64,000 bases of DNA from DASQPA01 sp963757335. GTDB lineage: Bacteria > Acidobacteriota > Thermoanaerobaculia > Multivoradales > UBA5704. The notes beneath the pieces are model-generated. The model saw only the letters and a list, made by a program, of their open reading frames with translations, did not search any database and was not told the origin of the DNA. Both the position numbers and the translations under genes were made by a program. Shown piece after piece: positions 1-7,546 of the stretch; within the stretch, counting starts at the first letter, position 1; each line of letters starts with the position of its first letter. The DNA is taken from assembly GCA_963757335.1 (NCBI GenBank), contig CAVWRJ010000021.1, forward strand, positions 62,001-126,000. The letters are read 5' to 3'.

Positions 1-715
1 GGATCTCGCCGCTCGCCCCCCGGTGATGGCGGATGACCGACCGCGGCTCGTACCAGACGACCTGGCCGCGCCGGCGGATGGCCATGGCGAGGTCGACGTC
101 CACGTAGTAGGCGGGGAAGAACCGCTCGTCGAGCCCGCCCACGGCGTCCCAGGTGGCGGCGCGGACGAGGAGCGAGCTCGTGCCGCAGTAGTCGACCGCC
201 CGGGGCTGGTCGAACGCCGAGGGCGGCGGCACGGGGCCGATCCAGGGCGGGGCGGTGGTGGCGTCCCGCCAGAGGATCATGCCGGCGTTCTGGAGGCTGC
301 CGTCGGGATGGAGGACCTTGCCGCCCACCGCGCCGGCCTCGGGGTGCGCCTCGGCCGCCGCGACCAGCGCTTCCAGCCACCCCGGCTCGATCTCCGCGTC
401 GTCGTGGAGAATCACCAGGTACTCGCCCCGCGCGAGGGCGCGCCCCCGGTTGCCGGCCCCCGCGAGCCCGAGATTGACCGGCGAGGCGACGATCCGCACC
501 CCGATTCGTACCCCGGCGATGGTCTCCCGCAGCAACGCCTCGGCCACGGAGGAGGGAGCGTTGAGCACCACCAGGGTCTCGAAGGGGATGCGGCGCGGTC
601 CGTGCAATGCCAGAGAACGCAGGCAGGCGTAGAGAAGCTCGGGACGAGCCGCGGCGGGGATGACGATGGAGACCCGCGGCGCGGCGGGGGCGGGGAGAGT
701 CAGGCTTTCGGGCAT
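1..715 (-). CDS. Family 2 glycosyltransferase, 3' end cut by window edge
   Basis: Reading the minus strand from the ATG at 713-715 gives a GT-A fold glycosyltransferase. It opens with VSIVIPA, then a nucleotide-sugar strand ETLVVLNAP, a DxD-type metal site in YLVILHDDAEIEPGWLEAL, the typical AVGGKVLHPDGSLQNAGMIL, and DYCGTSSLLVRAATWDAVGGLDERFFPAYYVDVDLA with the acceptor-site acidic residues. This order is the hallmark of GT2 rhamnosyl-type transferases that build surface polysaccharide from nucleotide sugars. About 238 residues are visible and the C-terminus lies off the window. No clear Shine-Dalgarno precedes 715 and the frame stays open upstream, so the start is uncertain. The 250 bp between this gene and the next (716-965) hold no recognised gene. 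Confidence 0.85.
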   Translation of the reverse strand, partial: MPESLTLPAPAAPRVSIVIPAAARPELLYACLRSLALHGPRRIPFETLVVLNAPSSVAEALLRETIAGVRIGVRIVASPVNLGLAGAGNRGRALARGEYLVILHDDAEIEPGWLEALVAAAEAHPEAGAVGGKVLHPDGSLQNAGMILWRDATTAPPWIGPVPPPSAFDQPRAVDYCGTSSLLVRAATWDAVGGLDERFFPAYYVDVDLAMAIRRRGQVVWYEPRSVIRHHRGASGEI

Positions 716-965
716 GCGATGGGTCGATCGGTTCTCACTCCGGGTGGAGCACCGGCGACCGGGAGCGCATCCAGGGGTACAGACTCTCTCTCCATCTGGT
801 CGGGATCGCCGACAGGCAGGGACATGGCCTCGAGCTGTCGAACCGCAGCCAACCGCGACTTCCGTAAGTCGAGCCCGTACTCATCCCTATCCATGAAAGC
901 AGGGTACGATCTCTCACTGGAAGCGTCAACGCCTCAGCCAAGAGGTGCGAGTGGAGCCGTGGAGT

Positions 966-1469
966 ATGGTTGACCCCATGAATCCGGAGACCGCCTCTCT
1001 CGTCCGCCTCCTGGGCGCCCTCCTCGTCCTCGGCGGGCTCGTGGGGACGGTCCTTCCGGCCCTTCCCGGGGCGCCGCTCGCTCTGGCCGGCTTCGTCCTC
1101 GCCGCCTGGGCGGACAACTTTCAGCGGGTGGGGTGGTTCACCCTCACGATTCTCGCCCTCTTGACCGTGGTCTCCATGGTTCTCGACTTCCTCGCCACCC
1201 GCCACGGTGCCAAACGGGCCGGTGCCAGCACCCTGGCGATGATCGGAGCGACGGTCGGCACGCTCGTGGGCCTCTTCTTCTCCATTCCCGGCCTCATCCT
1301 CGGGCCCTTTCTCGGCGCCTTTGCCGGCGAGTACATCGCGCGCCGGAACTGGCGTCAGGCGGGGAAGGCCGGCCTGGGGACCTGGCTGGGCCTGGTCGTC
1401 GGCACCGCGCTCAAGATCGCCGTGATCTTCGCGATGATCGGAATTTTCCTTCTCTCTTATGCTTTGTAG
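966..1469 (+). CDS. DUF456 family membrane protein
   Basis: This is a small, very hydrophobic protein of about 167 residues. It has an N-terminal helix (LLGALLVLGGLVGTVLPALPGAPLALAGFVLAAW), a charged turn (ATRHGAKRAGAS), and then glycine-rich helices (GATVGTLVGLFFSIPGLILGPFLGAFAGEYI, GTWLGLVVGTALKIAVIFAMIGIFLL). The PxLPGAPL turn and the glycine-zipper GPFLGAFAGE segment are characteristic of DUF456, a family of inner-membrane proteins of unknown function. Possible starts are GTG 945, ATG 966 and ATG 978. ATG 966 is chosen because a GGAG lies about ten bases upstream. It stands apart from the following small genes, which have their own ribosome site. Confidence 0.8.
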   Translation: MVDPMNPETASLVRLLGALLVLGGLVGTVLPALPGAPLALAGFVLAAWADNFQRVGWFTLTILALLTVVSMVLDFLATRHGAKRAGASTLAMIGATVGTLVGLFFSIPGLILGPFLGAFAGEYIARRNWRQAGKAGLGTWLGLVVGTALKIAVIFAMIGIFLLSYAL

Positions 1470-1487
1470 CGGACGGGAGGTATACGC

Positions 1488-1757
1488 TTGAGCACGATGC
1501 GAACGACGAGGCGGCTCTGCTGCCATCTGCGCTGGCGGGAGCTGGAGAGCGAGACCGCCCCGGACTCGCCGCACCCCTCTTCCGCCGCCGGCTTCTTCTG
1601 GTGCACCCACACCTTGAGCCACATCGGTCCGGACGACCGGGTCGCCGACGAGGCGAGCTGCCGGCCCGGCCGGGTCTGCTTCGAGGACGTCTGCCCGCCG
1701 GAACGAGCGGAAGTGCCGGCGGCGGACCATCCCGCGACCGGGAACCCGGTGGGATGA
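1488..1757 (+). CDS. Small cysteine-rich hypothetical protein
   Basis: This is an 89-residue protein I do not recognise. It starts at TTG 1488, seven bases after a strong GGGAGG (1475-1480), and its TGA overlaps the ATG of the next gene (ATGA at 1754-1757), so the two are probably translationally coupled. Six cysteines are present. Four sit in the second half (FFWCTHTL, EASCRPGRVCFEDVCPP), a spacing that could bind a metal or form disulfides. There is no signal peptide, the N-terminus is basic (RTTRRLCCHLRWRE) and the C-terminus is acidic and proline-rich. It is called a gene on the strength of the ribosome site and the coupling rather than homology. Confidence 0.5.
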   Translation: MSTMRTTRRLCCHLRWRELESETAPDSPHPSSAAGFFWCTHTLSHIGPDDRVADEASCRPGRVCFEDVCPPERAEVPAADHPATGNPVG

Positions 1758-2335
1758 GGGCTCTTCGCCCTCTCCTCCTCGCCGCCGTTCTCCTGGCGCC
1801 CGGTTTCGCCGGGCAGGCCCAGGTGCCTGTCACCGTGCCGGTTCCTGCCCCGACCGCTTCGATCGACGCCAATAAAGCGCTCGTCCGGCGCTACATCGAA
1901 GAGGCGCTCTCCGGGGGTGACCTGAAGGTGCTCGACGATCTCGTGGCCCCCAACTACGTCGACAACTCTCCGGGCGCCGAGGACGGCCGCGGTCCGGGGG
2001 TGATCCGCACCGCCCAGGGGCGGATTCGGGCGCTCTTCGGAGACATCCACTACCACGTCGACCAGCTCGTCGCCGAGGGGGATCGGGTCGTCGCCCGCTA
2101 CTCGGTCCGCGCCGTTCGCAAGGCGGACCGGGAGACCGACGCGGGGGATGCGGGACGCGAGATCGACATCCAGGGCATGACCTTCTTTCGGATTGCCGAA
2201 GGCCGCATCGTGGAGACCTGGTCGATCAACGATCAGTTCTCGATGTTCCGCCAGCTCGGCTACGCCCTGACCTCGCCCAAGGAGCAGCAGAAGGCGGCAA
2301 GGTCGGCAACACCGGCCAAGCCTCCGGGCCGCTAG
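1754..2335 (+). CDS. Secreted SnoaL-like (NTF2 fold) protein
   Basis: A signal peptide (MRALRPLLLAAVLLAPGFAGQAQ) is followed by a low-complexity linker and a SnoaL/ester-cyclase-like domain from about residue 36: NKALVRRYIEEALSGGDLKVLDDLVAPNYVDNSPG, then GRIRALFGDIHYHVDQLVAEGDRVVARYSVR and GMTFFRIAEGRIVETWSINDQFSMFRQLGY. This is the classical alpha+beta cone with the W-N/D-pocket residues of the DUF1486/SnoaL group. Such proteins bind or isomerise small hydrophobic ligands, and the export signal suggests a periplasmic role. The substrate is unknown. It is coupled to the cysteine-rich gene just upstream. A tandem-repeat array begins 65 bp after its stop. Confidence 0.75.
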   Translation: MRALRPLLLAAVLLAPGFAGQAQVPVTVPVPAPTASIDANKALVRRYIEEALSGGDLKVLDDLVAPNYVDNSPGAEDGRGPGVIRTAQGRIRALFGDIHYHVDQLVAEGDRVVARYSVRAVRKADRETDAGDAGREIDIQGMTFFRIAEGRIVETWSINDQFSMFRQLGYALTSPKEQQKAARSATPAKPPGR

Positions 2336-2400
2336 CGGTCGTCGGCTTCCCGCCAGAGCCTCCCCCCGAGTCCTCCACCGTCGCGGGCTGAAATCCTGTC

Positions 2401-2805
2401 GTCGGCGTCCAAAGGGGAATGGCTGCCCCTCTGCTGCCGGTCGTCGGCGCCCGAGGGGCAATGGCCGCCCCTCTGCTGTCGGTCGTCGGCGTCCGAGGGG
2501 CAACGGCTGCCCCTCTGCTGTCGGTCGTCGGCGTCCGAGGGGCAACGGCTGCCCCTCTACTGCCGGTCGTCGGCGTCCGAGGGGCAACGGCTGCCCCTCT
2601 GCTGCCGGTCGTCGGCGTCCGAGGGGCAATGGCTGCCCCTCTGCTGTCGGTCATCGGCATCCGAGGGGGAGCGGCTGCCCCTTTGCCGTCAGTCGTCGGC
2701 GTCCGAGGGGCAATGGCTGCCCCTCTGCTGCCGGTCGTCGGCATCCGAGGGGGAGCGGCTGCCCCTTTGCCGTCAGTCGTCGGCGTCCGAGAGGGAGCAG
2801 CGGAT
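2401..2805. repeat. 42-bp tandem repeat array of hairpin units
   Basis: Ten units start at about 2401, 2443, 2485, 2527, 2569, 2611, 2653, 2695, 2737 and 2779, a strict 42-bp period. Each carries an inverted repeat of the form GAGGGGCA-(5 nt)-TGCCCCTC followed by a less conserved CTGCYGTCGGTC spacer. Two units (near 2653 and 2737) carry an AGGGGGAG variant that weakens the stem. The array occupies almost the whole gap (2336-2836) between two convergent genes. Because 42 is divisible by three, several frames stay open through it with 14-residue repeats, but no ribosome site or non-repeat domain supports coding. Confidence 0.85.
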
Positions 2806-2836
2806 GGAGCAGGGGCGCGCCGGCGACTTCGAGGGA

Positions 2837-3250
2837 CTACTCGATCACCGGCGATGCGAGGGGAGGCCTGCCCAGCAGCTTGCGAACAGCATCGAGAACG
2901 TCCCCCTGCTGGCGGTCGGCTCGGCCTTCGAGGACACGGACGCGGCCGTCCAGATTCCGGTAGTAGGGCTCGATCCAACCCTTGACCTCGTCGAAGACCA
3001 GCGTGGCTTCGGCATGCACACGGTCCAGCTTTTCGTTGAGCCCGACGAACCCTTCGGCGATCAAGCGAACTTCGCCCTGGAGTCCCTCGACGAGGACCTG
3101 AGTCTGCCGGGTCGTATCGTCGATCCGTTGGAAGCCGAAGTTTCTTCGCGGAGCCTGAGACTGCTGCCTGGTCTCTTGGCGGAGAGTTGAGAACTGCTCT
3201 GCGGTCTCGCGGAAGCGCTGGTCGAGATAGGTGATCAACTCCGGGTCCAT
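2837..3250 (-). CDS. Coiled-coil hypothetical protein
   Basis: This 137-residue protein starts at an ATG preceded by GAGGAG with 8-nt spacing. It begins MDPELITYLDQRFRETAEQF and continues as heptad-rich helix through LRQETRQQSQ, RQTQVLVEGLQGEVRLIAEGFVGLNEKLDRVHAE and NLDGRVRVLEGRADRQQGDVLDAVRKLLG. No signal peptide, membrane segment or enzymatic motif is visible. Proteins of this shape (short N-terminal 'xxLDQRF' followed by repeated amphipathic helices) are common in high-GC environmental genomes and have no assigned function. It is probably an oligomeric cytoplasmic protein. It converges on the NTF2-like gene across the 42-bp hairpin array. Confidence 0.65.
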   Translation of the reverse strand: MDPELITYLDQRFRETAEQFSTLRQETRQQSQAPRRNFGFQRIDDTTRQTQVLVEGLQGEVRLIAEGFVGLNEKLDRVHAEATLVFDEVKGWIEPYYRNLDGRVRVLEGRADRQQGDVLDAVRKLLGRPPLASPVIE

Positions 3251-3313
3251 GGTGCCGGCTCCTCTGTCGCGTCAATACGCGACATTCTACCATGCCCGCG
3301 AGCAGAGTGGCGA

Positions 3314-3343
3314 GGGGGACTCCGCCTGAAGTGCGGGTCCCCC
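3314..3343 (-). terminator. Hairpin 12 nt downstream of the RiPP precursor
   Basis: GGGGGAC (3314-3320) pairs with GTCCCCC (3337-3343), and the enclosed CCGC (3322-3325) pairs with GCGG (3333-3336). This gives an 11-bp stem with a one-base bulge and a 7-nt loop. On the minus strand it lies 12 nt after the stop of the 68-residue precursor gene. It lacks a U tract, so it may be a processing or stability hairpin rather than a canonical intrinsic terminator. Confidence 0.55.
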
Positions 3344-3354
3344 CCGCGGAGCGA

Positions 3355-3561
3355 TCAGTTGCAGAGGTTCGGGTTCGTGCGCTGGCAGCCGATGCAGGTG
3401 CCGCCCTCTGCCGCCGATTGGCCGCCGCTGGTGCAGTTGACGAGAGTACAGTTGCCTTCGAAGCTGGTGCCGCCGCCGGCCACTCCCGCCGCCTGACGGC
3501 CGACGAGCTCGCGCAGGGTCTCACGATTCAGGGTCAGCTTCTTGACGATCTGCTTTTTCAT
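3355..3561 (-). CDS. Class I lanthipeptide-like RiPP precursor peptide
   Basis: This is a 68-residue peptide. The ATG at 3559-3561 follows AAGGAGAG at ideal spacing. Residues 1-19 (KKQIVKKLTLNRETLREL) match the leader style of class I lanthipeptide precursors, with an amphipathic KKLxLxxETLRxL helix. They run into a small-residue AGVAGGG segment (25-31) that looks like a double-glycine-type cleavage site. The remaining core (about 32-68) is rich in Thr, Ser, Gly and Asn and has five cysteines at 38, 43, 56, 59 and 67, which suits lanthionine or disulfide cross-links. No LanB/LanC, LanM, peptidase or exporter is in the window, so the modifying enzymes would have to be elsewhere. The family is inferred from leader pattern only. 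Confidence 0.65.
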   Translation of the reverse strand: MKKQIVKKLTLNRETLRELVGRQAAGVAGGGTSFEGNCTLVNCTSGGQSAAEGGTCIGCQRTNPNLCN

Positions 3562-3745
3562 GGGTCTCTCCTTGCAGTTGCGTTGTGCGGTGTCCGGGCC
3601 GGAGCCCATAAACCGCGTGGAACCGACTTCGCTTATGACATGCCCCATTGTGCGAGCCGGCTCGGAGGCCCACAACTGCATGGATCGGTAGTCTTCGGTG
3701 GTTCTGGAGAGAAGCCCTGCACGGACGTGCAGGGTACGGCCGCGC

Positions 3746-4399
3746 TCAGATGATCCCGCGGCGCAGCGCCTTCGCCACCGCTTCGGACTGCGAGTGCGCC
3801 TGGAGCTTGCGATAGATGTTGCGGATGTGGAAGCGGACGGTGTCGGTGCTGATGTTGCAGTTCCGGGCGAGAGCCTGGTAGGTCCCGCCGCCGGCCAGGC
3901 CGTTCAGGATCTCGCGCTCGCGCTGGGTGAGGAGCGCCGGCTCGTTCTTGCTCGGGCGGGGGCTGGTGTCGCGGAGCAGGTTCACCACCTTGCGCGCGAT
4001 GTGCGAGCTCATCGGCGAGCCGCCCGCCGCGGCCTCGGAGATCGCTTCGAGGAGCCTGGCCGGCGGCGTCTTTTTCACCAGGTAGCCGCAGGCTCCGGCG
4101 CAGAGCGCCTCGAAGACCAGATCGTTCTCGTCGTAGATCGTGAGGATGAGGACGTTTAGATCCGGCAGCACCGCCTTGACCCGGCGCACCCCCTCGATCC
4201 CCGACATTCCGGGCAGGCGGATGTCCATGAGGAGGACCTGCGCCTTCAGCTCGCGCAGGCGGCAGAGCAGGCTCTCGCAGTCGTTGTAGGTGCCGCCGCA
4301 GCGGTAGCCTGGGGTGCCGTCGATGAGCGCCGCCAAGCCCTGGCGGATAGTCGCGTTGTCCTCGACGATGGCGACCTCGACGATGGCGACTTCGATCAT
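3746..4399 (-). CDS. NarL/FixJ-type response regulator
   Basis: This 217-residue protein has an N-terminal receiver with the acidic pocket VEDN (residues 12-15), phospho-acceptor Asp59 in LLMDIRLPGMSG, switch Thr in LILTIYDEND and Lys in GYLVKKTPP. It ends in a LuxR-type helix-turn-helix (LTQREREILNGLAGGGTYQALARNCNISTDTVRFHIRNIYRKL, about 156-200). It is the cognate transcription factor of the sensor kinase encoded 19 bp upstream on the same strand. A 15-bp direct duplication near its start makes the N-terminus read EVAIVEVAIVEDN, five residues longer than usual. Its targets are unknown. The nearest downstream gene on this strand is the RiPP precursor, 184 bp away. Confidence 0.92.
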   Translation of the reverse strand: MIEVAIVEVAIVEDNATIRQGLAALIDGTPGYRCGGTYNDCESLLCRLRELKAQVLLMDIRLPGMSGIEGVRRVKAVLPDLNVLILTIYDENDLVFEALCAGACGYLVKKTPPARLLEAISEAAAGGSPMSSHIARKVVNLLRDTSPRPSKNEPALLTQREREILNGLAGGGTYQALARNCNISTDTVRFHIRNIYRKLQAHSQSEAVAKALRRGII

Positions 4400-4418
4400 G
4401 ATCTTCGGGGAGACGGTA

Positions 4419-7400
4419 TCACCGGCGGGGGCGACTAAAGAGGGCGGGGCGCAGAGGTCCGGTGAAGCGCACCTCGGTCCCCGCTCCCGGCGCCGAGGCG
4501 ATGGTGAGCCGGCCGCCGATGCGCTCCGCCCTCCGGCGCAGATTGTCGAGGCCGTCGCCGCCCTGGGGGTCGGCTGGAGCGAAGCCCCGGCCGTCGTCGG
4601 CCAGCCGCACCTCCAGGCGTTTGCCGGCGACCGCCACTAAGAGCTCGATCTCCCGGCAGCCGCTGTGACGCAGAGAGTTGTTCAGGGCCTCCTTGAAGAT
4701 CAGGTAGAGATTCTCCCGGTAGTCCATGGGCAGGTGGACGCCCTCGAAAAGGCGCAGGTCGGTGGTCTTGAAGAGGATGCCCGAGCCGGCGAAGAGGTCG
4801 GCGTAGGAGTCCTTGAGGTGTAGGAAGAGCTCGTGCAGCGAATCGCGCCGCGGGTTGATGAGCCAGACGATGTCGGCCATCCGGTCGACCAGCTGGCGGG
4901 CGATCTCGGCCATCCTGCCGAGCTCGGGCGCCGGCCGTGGGCTGACCGGACCGTCGTCGGCCGCGCGGCGGGCGGCGATCTCGGAGAGGATCGAGATCTC
5001 GGTCAACCCCGCCCCGATGTGGTCGTGGAGGTCGGCGGCCAGGGCGGTCCGCAGGCGCTCGATGGCGAGGAGCTGGCGCATGCGGGCGGTCAGCAGGAGG
5101 GTGACGGTGGCGCCCGCCAGGAGGGTCGCCAGGAGGAGGAACCACCAGCGCCGCCAGAGCGGCGTGAGGATGGTGAAGGACAGGCGCGCGGTGGGGCTCC
5201 AGGGGCTCCAGGGTCCGGCGCCCGCGGCCGCCTGGACCTCGAAGCGGTAGTCTCCCGGCGAGAGGTTGGTGTACTGGACGCTCCGCCGATCGCTCTCGGC
5301 CCAGCCGCGGTCGAGCCCGCGCAGGCGATAGCGGTAGCGCACCCGGTGCGGCGCCCCGAGGTCGATCCCCACGAAGGAGAAGGTGAAGTAGTTCTCCCCG
5401 CTCTCGAAGGTGCGGGAAGCGCCCGGCGGGGGGAGCGGGAGGGCGCGGCCGAAGAGCTCCAGGCCGGCGATATGGACCCGCGGCGGCTCCGGCCGCGGCG
5501 GCTCGCGGGTCGGATCGTAGACCGCCGCGCCGGCGATCGTCCCGAACCAGAGGCGCCCGGCGGCGTCCTGGTGGCAGGCTCCGAGAGCCCCCTCGTCCCC
5601 CGCCAGCCCGTCGGCCCGGCGGAGGGTGCGGACGACGGCCGGCCGGCCCGGGGGCACCCGCGGATCGATCAGGTCGACGCCGCGATCGGTGCTGACGTAG
5701 ACCCGGCCGGCGGCGTCCAGGAGCGAGCAGTAGATCGTGTTGTCGGTGAGGCCGCGGCGGGTGTCGAAGGTGGTGAAGCGCCCGTCCCGGAGGATCGAGA
5801 GGCCGCGCCCGGTGCCGGCGTAGACCGCGCCGTCGGGCCCCAGGGTCACCGACCAGACGACCTGGTCCGGCAGGCCGTCGCGCTCGGTCCACACCCGGAG
5901 CGCCCGGCCGTCCCAGCGCGCGAGCCCCCCCATGGTGGCGAGATAGAGGGCGCCGTCAGGGGCCAGGGCGAGCGCGTTGACCGTCGGCAAGGGGAGGCCG
6001 TCTTTGACCCCCAGATGAGTGAAACGGCCGTCCCGCCAGATCGCGAGGCCGTTCTGGGTGCCGAAGTAGACCGTCCCGTCCCGCCCCTCGCGGATGGCGA
6101 GGACGAGGAGGCTCGCGAGGCCGTCGGCAGTCCCCAGGGTGCGGACCACCCGGCCGTGCTCGACGATCGCCACCCCACCCGCCGCGGTGCCGGCGTAGAG
6201 CCGGCCGGAGGGGCTCAGCCAGAGGGAGCGGACGGCTTTGTCCGGCAGCCCCTCCGAGAAGCCGAGGCGGGTCATCCGGCCATTTTCGAGCCCGGCGATG
6301 CCGTTGCCCGTCGCCACCAGGATCCGTCTTTCCGGACCGGCGCCCGGCTCTTCCGCGAAGCCCCAGACGACGGAATCGGGCAGGCCGTGGCGCGGCAGCC
6401 AATCGGTGAGCCGGCCGCGATCGAAGGGGCTCACACCGCGCTCGGTCCCCACGTACATCGTGCCGCCACGGGTCTCGCCGACGTCGTTGACCTGATCGGA
6501 GGGCAGGCCGTTGCGGGTGTCGATCCGCGCCGGCGGCCGGTCCGGGCGGCCGAAGAGGAGCCCGGCGGTCGTCGTGCCGGCATAGAGCAGGCCGTCGCTC
6601 CCGAAGGCGATCTTCCGGATGGCCGTGGCGGGCCAGCCGGGGAGGGGAGCGAGGGTACCGCCGCGGTAGACCGCGAGGCCCCCAGCGGTCGCCGCGTAGA
6701 CCGCCCCATCCGGCCCCTCCGCGAGGCCGGCGATCTGCGGACCGGGGAGCCCCTGCCCCACGTTCCAGTGCCCGGCCAGGCGACCACCGCGGAAGGCCCA
6801 GAGGCCCTGGCTGAAAGTCCCCAGCCAGAGGGTGCCGTCGCGTCCGGCGAGGAGGGAGAGCCCATGCAGCTGTTCCGGAGTGCCGGGGAGCGGGAGAGCC
6901 GCGAAGCGCCCGTCCGGTCGCCGCGCCACGATCCCGTTACGCCAGCTGGTCGCGAGGAGGCTGCCGTCCGGAGCCCGGACGATCGAGCGTACCGGGCCCG
7001 CGGTCAGGCCGCTCAGCGCGGGGGCGACGCTCCAACGCCCGCCGGCGTAGATCCCCATCCCGCGCTCGGTGCCGAAGAGGAGGGTTCCGTCCGCGGCCTG
7101 GGCGATCGAGTTGACCGGCCCGGACGGTGGCCCGGACGGCGCCTGGAAGTTGGTGAAGGCGACGCCGTCGAAGCGGGAGACGCCGCTGAAGGTGCCGAGC
7201 CAGAGATAGCCGTCGCGATCCTCGAAGACGCTCAGCACCTGGGACTCGACGAGCCCGTCGTCGACCGAATAGGTCCGGTGGATGCGCTCCTGGGCCGCTG
7301 CGGCCTGGGGGAGAACGAGGACGGCGAGGACGACCGCGACTGGCTGCGCGAAGCGCCCGAAGGAGCCCGCCCGCAGAATCAAACGGAGCCAGTACCGATG

Positions 7401-7436
7401 GGAGCTCCGGCGTGCGTTGACCATTGAGGTGGACAC
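4419..7436 (-). CDS. Propeller-sensor histidine kinase (Reg_prop/Y_Y_Y/HisKA_3)
   Basis: This is a 1005-residue membrane sensor. After a signal segment (about residues 15-48) come more than a dozen two-component-propeller repeats with the GLP-D-V/I-SI and GxLWxGTxxGL signatures (about 55-640). A Y_Y_Y domain follows (YRLRGLDRGW...QYTNLSPGDYRFEVQA), then one transmembrane helix (WWFLLLATLLAGATVTLLL), a HisKA_3 dimerisation helix with phospho-His804 in LAADLHDHIGAGLTEIS, and an HATPase domain (NSLRHSG, LADDGRGF, GDGLDNLRRRAERIGG). The architecture resembles carbohydrate-sensing NarX-like kinases of Bacteroidetes and Acidobacteriota, so the ligand may be a polysaccharide breakdown product. It forms an operon with the regulator downstream. 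The start is GTG 7436 or ATG 7424. The signal peptide is encoded by a dispersed repeat (7336-7396). Confidence 0.93.
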   Translation of the reverse strand: MSTSMVNARRSSHRYWLRLILRAGSFGRFAQPVAVVLAVLVLPQAAAAQERIHRTYSVDDGLVESQVLSVFEDRDGYLWLGTFSGVSRFDGVAFTNFQAPSGPPSGPVNSIAQAADGTLLFGTERGMGIYAGGRWSVAPALSGLTAGPVRSIVRAPDGSLLATSWRNGIVARRPDGRFAALPLPGTPEQLHGLSLLAGRDGTLWLGTFSQGLWAFRGGRLAGHWNVGQGLPGPQIAGLAEGPDGAVYAATAGGLAVYRGGTLAPLPGWPATAIRKIAFGSDGLLYAGTTTAGLLFGRPDRPPARIDTRNGLPSDQVNDVGETRGGTMYVGTERGVSPFDRGRLTDWLPRHGLPDSVVWGFAEEPGAGPERRILVATGNGIAGLENGRMTRLGFSEGLPDKAVRSLWLSPSGRLYAGTAAGGVAIVEHGRVVRTLGTADGLASLLVLAIREGRDGTVYFGTQNGLAIWRDGRFTHLGVKDGLPLPTVNALALAPDGALYLATMGGLARWDGRALRVWTERDGLPDQVVWSVTLGPDGAVYAGTGRGLSILRDGRFTTFDTRRGLTDNTIYCSLLDAAGRVYVSTDRGVDLIDPRVPPGRPAVVRTLRRADGLAGDEGALGACHQDAAGRLWFGTIAGAAVYDPTREPPRPEPPRVHIAGLELFGRALPLPPPGASRTFESGENYFTFSFVGIDLGAPHRVRYRYRLRGLDRGWAESDRRSVQYTNLSPGDYRFEVQAAAGAGPWSPWSPTARLSFTILTPLWRRWWFLLLATLLAGATVTLLLTARMRQLLAIERLRTALAADLHDHIGAGLTEISILSEIAARRAADDGPVSPRPAPELGRMAEIARQLVDRMADIVWLINPRRDSLHELFLHLKDSYADLFAGSGILFKTTDLRLFEGVHLPMDYRENLYLIFKEALNNSLRHSGCREIELLVAVAGKRLEVRLADDGRGFAPADPQGGDGLDNLRRRAERIGGRLTIASAPGAGTEVRFTGPLRPALFSRPRR
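7336..7396 (-). repeat. Dispersed hairpin element, copy A (half element, coding)
   Basis: On the minus strand this segment begins GGTACTGGCTCCGTTTGATT, followed by the conserved core CTGCGGGCGGGCTCCTTCGG and GCGCAGCCAGTCGC, shared with copies near 11.5, 12.0, 14.0 and 44.7 kb. The right arm is missing. It lies in frame inside the sensor kinase and encodes roughly residues 14-34, the start of its signal peptide. Confidence 0.75.
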
Positions 7437-7528
7437 CTGGCCGGAGAGGATAGCCTTCGCGAGAGGCGAAAGCAGCCCGCATGACCGTGCAGGGTCCCCG
7501 CGGCGGACGGCTCGACTTGAGCTTCCCT

Positions 7529-7538
7529 AATAGCTATT
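7529..7538. promoter_or_regulatory. Palindromic operator candidate for the TA pair
   Basis: AATAGCTATT is a perfect 10-bp palindrome in an AT-rich island ending 8 bp before the antitoxin ATG (7547). Phd/YefM antitoxins repress their own operon by binding such short palindromes overlapping the promoter or start. The assignment is by position and symmetry only. Confidence 0.5.
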
Positions 7539-7546
7539 CTAGCCAG

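Noticed and set aside
2401..2805. CRISPR array
   Set aside because: Consecutive 42-bp units are similar along their full length. There are no unique spacers and no cas genes.
2419..2985. A 14-residue-repeat protein (AAPLLPVVGVRG type)
   Set aside because: The frame is open only because the period is a multiple of three. There is no ribosome site, several frames on both strands are equally open, and the frame runs on into the antisense of a real gene.
4833..7427. An 864-codon open frame on the plus strand opposite the sensor kinase
   Set aside because: It is an antisense shadow produced by high GC. It has no domain or ribosome site, and the kinase on the other strand has a complete domain order.
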